Shown one piece after another: positions 26,082 to 34,650 of a stretch of 64,000 nucleotides of DNA; within the stretch, counting starts at the first letter, position 1, and each line of letters begins with the position of its first letter. The position numbers and the translations under genes were made by a program. Origin of the DNA: Polaribacter sp. Hel1_85. GTDB taxonomy: Bacteria; Bacteroidota; Bacteroidia; Flavobacteriales; Flavobacteriaceae. The notes beneath the pieces are model-generated. The model worked only from the letters and a program-made list of their open reading frames with translations. It searched no databases and was not told where the DNA came from. The stretch is taken from the NCBI RefSeq assembly GCF_000766795.1, contig NZ_JPDS01000001.1, forward strand, positions 501,001 through 565,000, in the 5' to 3' direction.

Positions 26082-27305
26082 ATGAATTATAATATAGACT
26101 ATAAAGAACTTTATAACACATCTCCTTGCGGTTATTTTTGTTCATTACCAGATGGTACCATCATTGATTCTAACAAACGTTTTTTAGAATTTTCTAACTA
26201 TAAAAGAGAAGAGGTCATTCATATAAAAAAATTTACAGATTTTCTTTCTGTAGGAGGCAAAATATACTTTCAAACGATTTATGCTCAAAAGTTAAATTTA
26301 ACGGGTACTGTAGAAGAAATAAATTTTGACTTTATTAAAAAAGACGGAACTAAATTTCCTGTTCTGATTAATTCAGTAGAAATAAAAAATAAAGAAGGAC
26401 ATCACATTTTTACGCAGTCTACGGTATTCAATATATCTCAAAGAAAAAAATATGAAACAGAACTTCTAATTGCCAAAAAAAAATCAGAAGCACTCTCTAA
26501 TGAATTGGTCCTTAAAAATAAAGAATTACAAATTGGTTCTGAATTAATTTTACAACAAAAGTTACAGTTAGAAAAATTCAATCAAGAATTAGAAAACAAA
26601 AATAAGCAACTCTCAAATTTTACACATATAGCCTCTCATAATTTAAGAGCACCTGTTAGTAACCTTAATTCATTAATGGCTTTCTATAATGAAAGTACAG
26701 ATACAGAAGATAAGGCAATGCTTTTCACTAAATTTGAAATAGTGATAGATCATCTTACAGAAACGTTAAATGAATTAATAGCGTCTGTAAAAATTCAGAT
26801 GGATGTAAATATAAAGCATGATTCTGTAACTTTTGATGCGGTTTTGAGTAAAACAATGCAAATTTTAGAAGGTAAAATATTGGAGTCTAATGCTGTGATA
26901 ACATCAAATTTTTCTGAAGCACCAGATATTGAATACCCTAAACTTTATTTAGAAAGTATTATACTAAACCTCTTGTCTAATTCCATTCGATATAGATCTC
27001 CTAATCGCATAGCTAAAATACATCTCGCTACAGAAGTAAATAACAATGAAATAACGCTTATAGTTACAGATAATGGACTTGGAATCGATTTAAAAAAACA
27101 TGGGCACCGCCTTTTTAAACTCAACAATACGTTTCATAGACATCCAGATTCTAAAGGCGTTGGACTTTTTATGACTAAAATTCAAATAGAAACAATAGGT
27201 GGTTCTATAGACGTAGAAAGTGAAGAAGAAAAAGGAACTACCTTTACAATAATGCTAAAGAAAAAAAATAATTATGAATACCCCCCTTTTAATAGGTATT
27301 ATTGA
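26082..27305 (+). CDS. PAS-domain sensor histidine kinase
   Basis: The 407-residue soluble kinase has an N-terminal PAS domain (about 5-125: YNTSPCGYFCSLPDGTII ... DGTKFPVLINSVE), a coiled-coil (about 130-182), an H-box SHNLRAPVSNLNSLM (about 187-201) and a HATPase domain (NLLSNSIRYRSP, DNGLGIDLKKHG, KGVGLFMTK, GGSIDVES). No transmembrane segment is present, so it senses an internal signal. It follows the RsbQ-like gene by 28 bp and overlaps the response regulator by 32 bp, making a three-gene signalling operon. The ligand is probably passed on by the hydrolase, as in RsbQ-RsbP. Confidence 0.9.
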   Translation: MNYNIDYKELYNTSPCGYFCSLPDGTIIDSNKRFLEFSNYKREEVIHIKKFTDFLSVGGKIYFQTIYAQKLNLTGTVEEINFDFIKKDGTKFPVLINSVEIKNKEGHHIFTQSTVFNISQRKKYETELLIAKKKSEALSNELVLKNKELQIGSELILQQKLQLEKFNQELENKNKQLSNFTHIASHNLRAPVSNLNSLMAFYNESTDTEDKAMLFTKFEIVIDHLTETLNELIASVKIQMDVNIKHDSVTFDAVLSKTMQILEGKILESNAVITSNFSEAPDIEYPKLYLESIILNLLSNSIRYRSPNRIAKIHLATEVNNNEITLIVTDNGLGIDLKKHGHRLFKLNNTFHRHPDSKGVGLFMTKIQIETIGGSIDVESEEEKGTTFTIMLKKKNNYEYPPFNRYY

Positions 27306-27684
27306 TGATGATGAAATTTATCAATTTACCTTAACTAGAATTATAAGTCGTTATAGAATAACCTACAAGACGCTTTCTTTTTTAGATGGAGAAAAAGCAA
27401 TGGAATACCTTACAGATAATATATTGATTGAGGATAATATACCTGATGTTATTTTTCTTGATAATAACATGCCAATTATGGATGGTTGGCAATTTATAGA
27501 GGAATATGAAAAAATGGAATCTAAAATTAATAAAAAGGTACTTATTTTTATGGTAAGTTCTTCAGTAGATCCTAAGGATATCGAAAGAGCAAATAAAACA
27601 AATCAAATCTCTGATTATTTTATAAAACCTGTAAGTATAGAAGATATCAATGGAGTTTTTGATAATTTAGAAAAGTTTTTTTAA
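27274..27684 (+). CDS. Single-domain response regulator
   Basis: The 136-residue protein is only a receiver domain: IIDDDEIYQF with the acidic pair, phosphorylated Asp in VIFLDNNMPIMDGW (about residue 64), the Ser/Thr switch in MVSSS and the Lys in YFIKPVS. No output domain exists, so it must act by protein contact or phosphotransfer. Its start lies within the end of the kinase gene (32 bp overlap), so translation is coupled and the kinase is its evident partner. Confidence 0.92.
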   Translation: MNTPLLIGIIDDDEIYQFTLTRIISRYRITYKTLSFLDGEKAMEYLTDNILIEDNIPDVIFLDNNMPIMDGWQFIEEYEKMESKINKKVLIFMVSSSVDPKDIERANKTNQISDYFIKPVSIEDINGVFDNLEKFF

Positions 27685-27870
27685 TATCAATTATTACTTA
27701 TTATAAATTTTAAAACACCACAATAACAAAGTTTAATGCATCTTTTTAACTTAATGGGCTATTTTATATTTTGACTTCACTCAATATAAACTCCATAGAG
27801 AATTATATGCGTGTGAAATGGAATTTAATAATTCCTATGGAAATCTCACTAATTAACAACGAATCTTAAC

Positions 27871-27988
27871 CCGACATACTGTAATTTTAGTAAGAATTCA
27901 AAAGATAAGGAAAGGCAAGTGTCCAAAGCCTGTCCTCAACTAGATTGGGGAACCAAATAAAAGGTCTGGATTCGATAGTGAAATTTCT
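27871..27988. repeat. Interspersed repeat D, copy 2
   Basis: Begins CCGACATACTGTAATTTT and contains GTCCTCAACTAGATTGGGGA; closely similar to 5023-5144. It has the same orientation as copy 1 relative to the nearby REP-like element's strand. Confidence 0.65.
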
Positions 27989-28098
27989 TGTAGTATTCAA
28001 TGAAATTATAAGAAGTCTAGATTTTTGATTCTTGGAATTTATCTCGATCGAAGTCGAGAGGTCAATGGAAAAGAAGAGTAATATAAACAATAGAAGAA

Positions 28099-28134
28099 AC
28101 AGATTACTTCAATCGTGCCTCTTTCGTAATGACG
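28099..28134 (+). repeat. Intact REP-like palindromic repeat
   Basis: ACAGATTACTTC ... CTTTCGTAATGACG. The outer parts of the element, GATTAC and GTAATGAC, can pair. It represents the uninterrupted form of the target occupied by both IS110 copies. Confidence 0.6.
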
Positions 28135-28249
28135 TGGTATTTTAAAGCCTTTTAATCCCCAAAAACAACACCCCGTATTTATACCTATAAAACAATACTT
28201 TATAAAAAATTAATTATATTGTGGTTAATATACTCTATATCAATATCCT

Positions 28250-28528
28250 ATGTTATTAAGAAAAAGCGATTATGAAAAAGAAAAAAAGCACCCACCAAAA
28301 TTACAAAACACCCATGTAGAATTTGATTCCCATTTATTAGAAAATGAAGTATGGCTCACCACAGAAGAAGTCATGGCACATTTAAACGTTAGCCGCAGTA
28401 CCATGAACCGATTGCGCAAACAACAAAACATTCCTAGTATTAAACTAGGGCATAGCCCCATGTATCCGAAACACTTATTAAACAAAATATTTATATATAA
28501 GGCATTGGGTAATATAAATAAGAGGTAA
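28250..28528 (+). CDS. Excisionase-like helix-turn-helix DNA-binding protein
   Basis: The 92-residue protein has a C-terminal MerR/excisionase-type helix-turn-helix (HTH_17): WLTTEEVMAHLNVSRSTMNRLRKQQNIPSIKLGHSPMYPKHLLNK. The first 34 residues are charged and less conserved. In Bacteroidota such small proteins usually belong to integrative or conjugative elements. It lies at the edge of the cassette-rich region, in opposite orientation to the cassette genes, and no integrase accompanies it. It may be a relic of the element that brought the region, or an independent gene. Confidence 0.75.
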   Translation: MLLRKSDYEKEKKHPPKLQNTHVEFDSHLLENEVWLTTEEVMAHLNVSRSTMNRLRKQQNIPSIKLGHSPMYPKHLLNKIFIYKALGNINKR

Positions 28529-28547
28529 TACACTTTTTAGGTTGAAA

Positions 28548-28820
28548 TGCGTAAAATTTGTACTGAGAATAGGGATTTAAACAATTAATAAGTTATCGAT
28601 ACAAATTTTTTAGCTTCGCTAGCTCCCTTCAATCAAAATATATTTTGATTTCGCTACTCTCAAAATCACTCGAACTGACAGTATGATAAGATAATGACAC
28701 ATGATGACACAGAAACCCACTTTTTAGGATTGTTCGAGAGTAGGAAGGGGGTATTTTTAAAAATGGACTTTTTGGGAGGAAACCCGTAGCAGACTCTTGG
28801 AAAGGGTAGTGGTATGTTGT
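28548..28820. repeat. Interspersed repeat E, copy 1 (about 270 bp)
   Basis: Starts around TTTGTACTGAGAA and contains TTAGCTTCGCTAGCT, the perfect palindrome AATCAAAATATATTTTGATT, ATAATGACACATG and GAGTAGGAAGGGG. The same series, with scattered changes, occurs at 31170-31445. Both copies lie just left of a cassette repeat. Confidence 0.75.
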
Positions 28821-28856
28821 TATTGTGGGTGTTAACGAAGCAACACTCTAGATATT

Positions 28857-28990
28857 TAACGTTGTTGTGTTATGGAAAGTTGCGTTTAAAGTGAACGGCT
28901 ATTTTCTGCAGGAAAATAGGAGTTTACAAAAATGCAACTGACTTTAGGTTATGCTAAAAATAAGCAATTTTTTATACACGGTATTAGCCA
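28857..28990 (-). repeat. attC-like cassette repeat R1
   Basis: Left arm AACGTTGTTGTGTTATGG...AGTTGC and right arm GCAATTTTTTATACACGGTA are imperfect reverse complements. The centre is a hairpin, CTATTTTC-TGCA-GGAAAATAG. On the minus strand it ends CGTTAAAT, an exact fit to the integron R' consensus GTTRRRY. The stop of the HExxH-protein gene is 6 bp to the right. Confidence 0.72.
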
Positions 28991-28996
28991 CAGTTA

Positions 28997-30109
28997 TTAT
29001 ATTATTTCATTCAAGTCGTTATCATTCTGTAAGGTTTCTTCGCTATTCTTATATAATAAACTTGCCGAATTATTAATCTCTTTTACAGATAGTTCTATCC
29101 ATTTATTATAATCACTTTCATAATCTGACTCAAATATAATTTGAGATAAATTTTTAATTAAACTGTAATTCGCATAAGAGTGTGAATGTTTTCTATTCTC
29201 TGAATTTGCTCCGTTTAGAAATTGTGCGATTCTGTCATAAATAGTTTTTTCAGTACAGTACATCAGTTCAATTATTTTTGCTCTGTATTCTAAATCGGCT
29301 GCACTTAAATTCGGATACTCATTTAGGTCAGTAAAATGTAAACTTTCGTGTTTTAAGTAAGATATATTAAATTTCTCGGAATTTAAATCATATTCCCCTT
29401 TGTTACAATACAAAGTAGCAGATTCCTTTTCAGCCCAACCTCCAACTTGGGAAGAACCAAATGTAGCATAATTATCATATCCGTTTAAATTATAATTTTC
29501 TATGAATACAACATTTGTATTTATTGTGCTTTTGGGTAAAATAACTTTATATTTTTTATTCGATTCTTTGTTCCATATTAACAAATCCTGAAATCCATTA
29601 CGATACATAAACTTTGATTTGAAACCTTCTTTGTCTATTATTCTTTTGAGTTGAGTATCATCTCTAATTGTTTTTATTAAACTGTCTGATGAAATATTTG
29701 TCAAATTATTCAGCAATAAATAATTAGCAATTTTATTATAAAGTTTAGTATCAGTTCGCTTTTTTTGAGTTTCCTTTAATAGTTCAACCCTCCAATAATC
29801 ACGATAAATATTTGAAATATCATTAATGATTTTGTTTTCAGATGTATTTGCAATAATATCTTCATTTGTAATAAATCTAGAGTACATTTTTTTTTTCCAT
29901 TTTTGGTAAGCAAAATTTATAAGCGGATTTGAAAAACTTTCTATTTTTTCCATTTTGTCAAAAGCATTTTTAATTTCTCCATTTCCAGCTTTTGTTTTTA
30001 ATTCTAATAAAATTTGTTTGTCATTCTCAAAATTATTTTTTCCATAGAAGAATAGACAAGTCAAAACCCCAATAGTAATAAATATAATATTTCTTGTTTT
30101 TTTCTTCAT
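28997..30109 (-). CDS. Putative zinc-metalloprotease-like protein (HESLH motif)
   Basis: The 370-residue protein has an N-terminal hydrophobic segment (NIIFITIGVLTCLFFYG) with a possible lipobox Cys, so it is exported or membrane-anchored. The only motif I recognise is YLKHESLHFTDL (about residues 252-263), which has the HExxH zinc signature, followed about 17 residues later by LEYRAK, whose Glu could be the third ligand. The rest is Asn/Lys/Glu-rich without a known domain. It is preceded by an AraC-type regulator gene 71 bp away and followed by repeat R1. I infer a two-gene cassette of regulator plus secreted enzyme. Protease activity is unproven. Confidence 0.6.
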   Translation of the reverse strand: MKKKTRNIIFITIGVLTCLFFYGKNNFENDKQILLELKTKAGNGEIKNAFDKMEKIESFSNPLINFAYQKWKKKMYSRFITNEDIIANTSENKIINDISNIYRDYWRVELLKETQKKRTDTKLYNKIANYLLLNNLTNISSDSLIKTIRDDTQLKRIIDKEGFKSKFMYRNGFQDLLIWNKESNKKYKVILPKSTINTNVVFIENYNLNGYDNYATFGSSQVGGWAEKESATLYCNKGEYDLNSEKFNISYLKHESLHFTDLNEYPNLSAADLEYRAKIIELMYCTEKTIYDRIAQFLNGANSENRKHSHSYANYSLIKNLSQIIFESDYESDYNKWIELSVKEINNSASLLYKNSEETLQNDNDLNEII

Positions 30110-30180
30110 TTCAATAGCAGTTTTTAATTTTGTTTAAGCCACAAATATAAATGCTATAATCCTGTTAAAATTGTATGAGA

Positions 30181-30966
30181 CTAACCTGTAATGACTTTTC
30201 TGAAATTATTAGGTGTTGTATCTATATGTTTTTTGAAGTTCCTATTAAAATGACTTTGATCGTAAAACCCATTTTCTAAAGCTATAGACGTGATGTTTTC
30301 TTTACTTATAAGTAGTTGTTTTACTGAGTGTTCCAGTCTTATTTTGGTTAAATATTCAGAAAGTTTAAAGCCAGTAATTTCTTTGAATTTACGAACAATA
30401 TAATTGGGGTGAAGTGAAAATTCAATACTCAATTTATCAAGTGAAATCGTTTCTAATGGATTATCGTTTATTAGTTCTTTAATTTTTTTTACCCAATTAA
30501 TATCACCTTCTCCATTAAAAACATTCATTACTGCAATCATTGATTCGTAACAATATATATTTAAAATGTCATTTGATAAACCTCGTTTTAAACCATACAG
30601 TAATTTATACATTTCTAAATTTCCTTTTTGTTTTGAAACCTTAAAAGGTAGATGAAGTTTATTTAGTGTTGTGAATTTTTGATGATTATTAATTTCAATA
30701 TTTAAACATAACCCTCCTTTGTCTGAAAAACTATTTGAATGCTCATAGTTAGCTGTTCTGTAGAGAACTTCTCCTTGTGTGATAATATCTGTAATATTAC
30801 TGTCTTCTTTATATGTTCCAGAAGCTAGTAAACACAAATATGGTTTGTCGTGAGAGTGTAATAAGATTTTTGAGTTTGCTGAATGACTAGTCAATGAAAT
30901 ATTAAAACTTTCGGTTTTTATTGATTTTGTTGTTATTCCAAAATATTTATTTGGTTCTAGATTCAT
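30181..30966 (-). CDS. AraC-family transcriptional regulator
   Basis: The 261-residue protein has an N-terminal cupin-like sensor part (SHDKPYLCLLASGTY, about 28-42). The C-terminal HTH_18 domain runs from ISLDKLSIEFSLHPNYIVRKFK to ITSIALENGFYDQSHFNRNFKKHIDTTPNNFRK. It resembles the regulator at 33427-34227 in architecture. It lies upstream of the HExxH protein gene with no cassette repeat between them, so both form one cassette. Its 5' side abuts a type B repeat, from which transcription may start. Confidence 0.87.
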   Translation of the reverse strand: MNLEPNKYFGITTKSIKTESFNISLTSHSANSKILLHSHDKPYLCLLASGTYKEDSNITDIITQGEVLYRTANYEHSNSFSDKGGLCLNIEINNHQKFTTLNKLHLPFKVSKQKGNLEMYKLLYGLKRGLSNDILNIYCYESMIAVMNVFNGEGDINWVKKIKELINDNPLETISLDKLSIEFSLHPNYIVRKFKEITGFKLSEYLTKIRLEHSVKQLLISKENITSIALENGFYDQSHFNRNFKKHIDTTPNNFRKVITG

Positions 30967-30981
30967 TGGTGTTAATTGTAG

Positions 30982-31095
30982 CTAACTGGTTATACATCAA
31001 TTAATATATTGATTTTTAGTAATAATGATAATTCAAGTTAAGAAATAAAACTGAGAGTTCAATTTTTATTTAAAAAGTTTCATTTACAATTTTGT
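30982..31095 (-). repeat. Type B cassette-boundary repeat, copy 1
   Basis: Begins GCTAACTGGTTATACATC and contains ATCAATTAATATATTGATTT, then AATAAAACTGAGAG and ACAATTTTG. It is a diverged copy of 43687-43815 and 47645-47780. As in those, the minus-strand end (AGTTAGC) lies a few bases before a cassette start codon. Confidence 0.6.
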
Positions 31096-31169
31096 TTAAA
31101 ATTAACAATTATAATTTTAATATAGGGTGCATAACTAATATTTATAGGGTAATAAATAGATCTATAAAA

Positions 31170-31445
31170 TGCATACAATTTGTACTGAGAATGTGAATTT
31201 AAACACTTCATAAGTTCTCTATACAATTTTTTAGCTTCGCTAGCTACCTTCAATCAAAATATATTTTGATTTTGCTAATCTCAAAATCACTCGAACTGAC
31301 AATTTGAAAAGATAATGACACATGGTGACATAGAAATCAGCTTTTTATGAGATTTGTTCGGGAGTAGGAAGGGGTTATTTTTTAAAAACGGACTTTTTGG
31401 GGAGTAAAACTGAGGGAAACTTGGGTAAAGGATAGTGCAATGGTG
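31170..31445. repeat. Interspersed repeat E, copy 2
   Basis: Matches 28548-28820 block by block: TTTGTACTGAGAA, TTAGCTTCGCTAGCT, AATCAAAATATATTTTGATT, GATAATGACACATG and GAGTAGGAAGGGG. About 130 bp of unassigned sequence separates it from cassette repeat R2. Confidence 0.75.
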
Positions 31446-31579
31446 TTATTACAAAGAAGGAAGCAATTTTTAAGTTTTAGCTAATAGAATGCTATTGTTT
31501 ATGAATCTTATTTTATACAAATATGATTGTAGGATTTTAAATTGGAATAGTAGCTTTTATTTAGAACTCGGTAAGTTTA

Positions 31580-31710
31580 CTTACGTTGTTATATAAGGAA
31601 AGTTGTGGTTTTGTCAGCGAGGAATTTCTGAAGGAAATTCAGAAGTTGATAAAAATGCAACGACCTTTAATAAAGCACTAATTTAGCAATTTTTTTATAC
31701 GGTAACTGGC
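31580..31710 (-). repeat. attC-like cassette repeat R2
   Basis: Left arm TTACGTTGTTATATAAGG...AGTTG, right arm GCAATTTTTTTATACGG, and a central hairpin GAATTTC-TGAA-GGAAATTC. The stop codon of the serine hydrolase gene is at its right edge (31712). Confidence 0.7.
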
Positions 31711-31711
31711 T

Positions 31712-33349
31712 TTATTTTTTTTCTATAACAGCTGGTAATATATATTCAATCATCATTTTGTCAACATTAGCATGTGCATTGGGAATGTTATATGCAGAAG
31801 TAGTAATAACAATTACAAAAGGAATGTCTTTGAAAATAAATATTTTATTTCCTCCCATACCATTACAATAAGATACTTCATATTCTTTGTTGTTTAGTGA
31901 AAAAGTTTTGTTCCAAAACAAATAACCATAGTAACCATTATCAAGTGATTGTTCTATATGTTTGTCTAAACTTTTTTCTACCCATGTTTCGTTTAAAATT
32001 TGTTTCTCATTCCAAAGTCCTTTGTTTTTATATAACTGACCATATTTTGCAAAATCAATTGCCCTTAGTCTAATTCCGCCAGCGGTATTACCAACTTTTT
32101 GTGGTGTATATTCCCATTGATAATTTGTAATGCCAAGAGGTGAAAATAATTTTTTATCTGCATAAGAAATTAATCCCTTTGGAACAGATTTATCAATGAT
32201 ATCTCCTAAAACTACTACGCCAGCTGTAAAATAGGCAAAATCTTCATTAATTTTACCATCTTTTTGCATCGGTAAATCAAGTGTGAATTTTACCCAGTTT
32301 TTTGTTGGATACATGTTTTCTTCATTTCCTAAACTGCTATAATCATTGTCATCACCTTGAAACCTAGAACTCATTGTTAAGAGAGATTTAAGAGAAACAG
32401 AATCTTTTTTCTGGCTATAATTATTAAAAGACTTTAAGTTGTAAAAATCTTTTAATAAGGCATTTTCATTTTTTATATAGTTTTCTTCAATTGCTATTCC
32501 CATCATTGTAGAAGCTATTGATTTCCCAACAGACCTTGGGTCGTGTAAACTATCTCTAGTTTCACCGTTAAAATATTCCTCTATTAAAAGTTTGCCCTCT
32601 TTTATTATAACAATTCCATTTATATTCTCAAATCTATTTTCCGCTATCTTTCTATTCAATGCCCTAATTTTATTTTTATCAAAATAATCTTTAGATATTT
32701 CCCAACCACTATTAGTCTGTATTTTTTGAACAGTAATTAGTTTTTCATCTACTGGTATTTCTGCAACTTCTACGTTGATTTTTCCTTTGGCTAAAAGATT
32801 ACCCACAATTAATGTATCTTGTTTTATATACGGTCTTACTTCTATGCTTAAAGTATGACTTCCTTTACTAAGTTCGTCTTGTCCACCACCTAGTTTCATA
32901 AATTTAAGCCACATAAACCAACCCCAAAAATCTAATTGTTTTGGTGCTACTAAACGTATTGTGTGAATTAGTTGCTCTGTTTTAGATGCTTTTAATCCAG
33001 CTCCCTTGCTTAAATTTTCCACATAAACTATTTTCCCATCTACCAAAAAAGAAAATTGAAAATTTCCTTTTTCCAATAATTCATTTTCTGTTAGGTTTGC
33101 CCCAATTACTTGAAGATTCTTTATAAGTGGTTTGTCTAATTTGAAATGAATGCTTAAAAACTCATCTTTATTTAAAACGAAGTTATCTGAGTAATCTGAA
33201 GTTGTAGGTTTAATCTTTGTTATGTCAACTTTTGAAAAGTGTAAATTTTCTATTTTATTTAAATTACTGTTTGTTGATTTTGTGGTGTTACTATTTTTAC
33301 ACGATATTAGAAAACAAGCAATAAGGGCAAAAAAATGATTTGATTTCAT
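31712..33349 (-). CDS. Class C beta-lactamase-fold serine hydrolase lipoprotein
   Basis: From MKSNHFFALIACFLISCKN (ATG at 33349) the protein has 545 residues. A longer frame overlaps the regulator gene and has no role. A lipobox (LISC) is followed by about 200 residues of beta-rich N-terminal domain. The beta-lactamase/penicillin-binding fold then shows the nucleophile SxxK as SVGKS (about residue 275), Tyr in YFTAGV and a Gly-rich C-terminal motif NGMGGN in place of HxG. Related enzymes act as esterases, amidases or D-Ala-D-Ala peptidases. It follows an AraC regulator gene by 77 bp and ends at R2, forming a regulator-plus-hydrolase cassette. Confidence 0.83.
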   Translation of the reverse strand: MKSNHFFALIACFLISCKNSNTTKSTNSNLNKIENLHFSKVDITKIKPTTSDYSDNFVLNKDEFLSIHFKLDKPLIKNLQVIGANLTENELLEKGNFQFSFLVDGKIVYVENLSKGAGLKASKTEQLIHTIRLVAPKQLDFWGWFMWLKFMKLGGGQDELSKGSHTLSIEVRPYIKQDTLIVGNLLAKGKINVEVAEIPVDEKLITVQKIQTNSGWEISKDYFDKNKIRALNRKIAENRFENINGIVIIKEGKLLIEEYFNGETRDSLHDPRSVGKSIASTMMGIAIEENYIKNENALLKDFYNLKSFNNYSQKKDSVSLKSLLTMSSRFQGDDNDYSSLGNEENMYPTKNWVKFTLDLPMQKDGKINEDFAYFTAGVVVLGDIIDKSVPKGLISYADKKLFSPLGITNYQWEYTPQKVGNTAGGIRLRAIDFAKYGQLYKNKGLWNEKQILNETWVEKSLDKHIEQSLDNGYYGYLFWNKTFSLNNKEYEVSYCNGMGGNKIFIFKDIPFVIVITTSAYNIPNAHANVDKMMIEYILPAVIEKK

Positions 33350-33426
33350 ATTTTGAGTTTTGATTGAGTTTTGATGAATAGCAAAGTTGCGATTAATTAA
33401 TACCTCAAAATTGTATGAAATTAACA

Positions 33427-34227
33427 TTAAGAAATTTTCTTCAAAAATTCTGAAGGTGTCGTCTTGTAAATTCGTTTGAAGTTAGTGATGAAATGACTTT
33501 GGTCGTAGAAACCACATTGGTAACAAATTTCAGTCATGGAAAATTTGTTTGAAATAAGTAATGAAAATGCTTTATTCAGTTTCATCAATCGAATGTAGTT
33601 ACTCAGACTTGTTCCAAAATATCGGTTAAATTCTCTTGATAAATGGACAGGATGAATTTCTAATTTTGAACTTAAGCTTTTTAAAGAATAGTCTGTTTTT
33701 TCCTCAATCAATAACTCTTTTAGCTGGTTTACCCAAATTGGTTTTTTTGAATTTTCTTTTTTTGATTCTTTTATTGTGTTAAATATATCAATCAAGTTAC
33801 TCTCAATACTTAAATTTGAATACTGGTCGTTAATTTTAGTCTCAACAAAAATATCGTTCATCAAGTTCTTTATTATCGGATTCTTTAAATTAATACTTCC
33901 TTCAAAATCTATTATTTGAATATCAAAAATTGAAAACCAATTCTTATTCAGTTCAATGTGAAAACCTCTTGTAAATTCTGGTGGTTTTATATTGTAATGT
34001 GCATCTTGCCAATTATGAAATAGTAGATTCCCTGGCTCTAAATAGTAGGATTCTTTTTTGTTGGATTCAAATAATTTTCCTTGAAGTAAATACGTGAAAT
34101 ACGGATTTTCGTGATAATGCCAATCCACCTTACTATGTGTATATTCAGTATCTGTGATTATTAGATTTTCAAAAGCTGATTTTTGGTAATGTGTTCCGTA
34201 AAATTCTCCTGTATTTAGTTTATTCAT
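33427..34227 (-). CDS. AraC-family transcriptional regulator with N-terminal cupin
   Basis: The 266-residue protein has an AraC-type sensor with cupin pattern (DWHYHENPYFTYLLQGKLFES, about 36-56). The C-terminal HTH_18 domain is YSLKSLSSKLEIHPVHLSREFN ... MTEICYQCGFYDQSHFITNFKRIYKTTPSEF. The start is 15 bp after the GTT core of repeat R3 on the minus strand, as expected for the first gene of a cassette. It is the likely controller of the serine hydrolase gene downstream. It is a distant paralogue of the regulator at 30181-30966. Confidence 0.88.
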   Translation of the reverse strand: MNKLNTGEFYGTHYQKSAFENLIITDTEYTHSKVDWHYHENPYFTYLLQGKLFESNKKESYYLEPGNLLFHNWQDAHYNIKPPEFTRGFHIELNKNWFSIFDIQIIDFEGSINLKNPIIKNLMNDIFVETKINDQYSNLSIESNLIDIFNTIKESKKENSKKPIWVNQLKELLIEEKTDYSLKSLSSKLEIHPVHLSREFNRYFGTSLSNYIRLMKLNKAFSLLISNKFSMTEICYQCGFYDQSHFITNFKRIYKTTPSEFLKKIS

Positions 34228-34241
34228 TTTATTTCTTCAGC

Positions 34242-34376
34242 TTGTTGCCAACGTGTTTTTGTATGGTTTGTTCTGATTTTATGCAATAAAGTTAATAAAT
34301 AAAACATAAACCAAGAAAATCCGAGAGGATATTCGTAAGTAAACAATTTGCAAGCAATAACTTATACAAGTTGTTG
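34242..34376 (-). repeat. attC-like cassette repeat R3
   Basis: Left arm GTTGCCAACGTGTTTTTGTA, right arm GCAATAACTTATACAAGTTG, and a central hairpin around GAAAATCCGAGAGGATATTC. On the minus strand it ends ACGTTGGCAACA, 15 bp before the AraC start. Confidence 0.72.
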
Positions 34377-34650
34377 TGTGTAGTACTTTACCACAAGTTA
34401 CTTTCATAGGTTTTTATACTATTTATTAGCCAGTTCTCAAATAATAAATCGATTATATAATGTAAATATGTCAGTTATTTAGATTAAAATATGTCAATAA
34501 TTTATTAATATGTCAAAATTTCAGAGAATTAAGTGGTTTTCTGCACAAAAACTGGGTTCTGTTTATTTTGGTATTTTTTTTGCTTTATTGAAGTCGAAAT
34601 CAATTAAGATTTCAAATTTGAAATAATGTTTAATTTAAAATTTTGTAATT
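34377..34650. other. Non-coding spacer upstream of the small heat-shock gene
   Basis: AT-rich sequence with three ATGTCA-type words (ATATGTCAGTTATT, ATATGTCAATAATT, ATATGTCAAAATTT at about 34467-34516), spaced roughly 20-30 bp apart. These could be part of a heat-shock regulatory site. I see no gene and no certain -7 box. Confidence 0.4.

Larger units (their letters stand above)
27685..28249. other. Non-coding spacer with interspersed repeats
   Basis: This spacer holds repeat D copy 2 (27871-27988) and an intact REP-like element (28099-28134). Open frames here (for example 27887-28090 on the minus strand) follow the repeat and show no gene-like composition. The rest is AT-rich, without recognised signals. 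Confidence 0.6.

Noticed and set aside
27887..28090. Open frame of 67 codons on the minus strand
   Set aside because: It lies in repeat D copy 2; similar short predicted proteins arise from the repeat itself, and no start signal is present.
28250..28528. The excisionase-like protein as the missing recombinase of the cassette array
   Set aside because: It has only a DNA-binding helix-turn-helix and no catalytic Arg/Tyr integrase residues; it cannot recombine DNA by itself.
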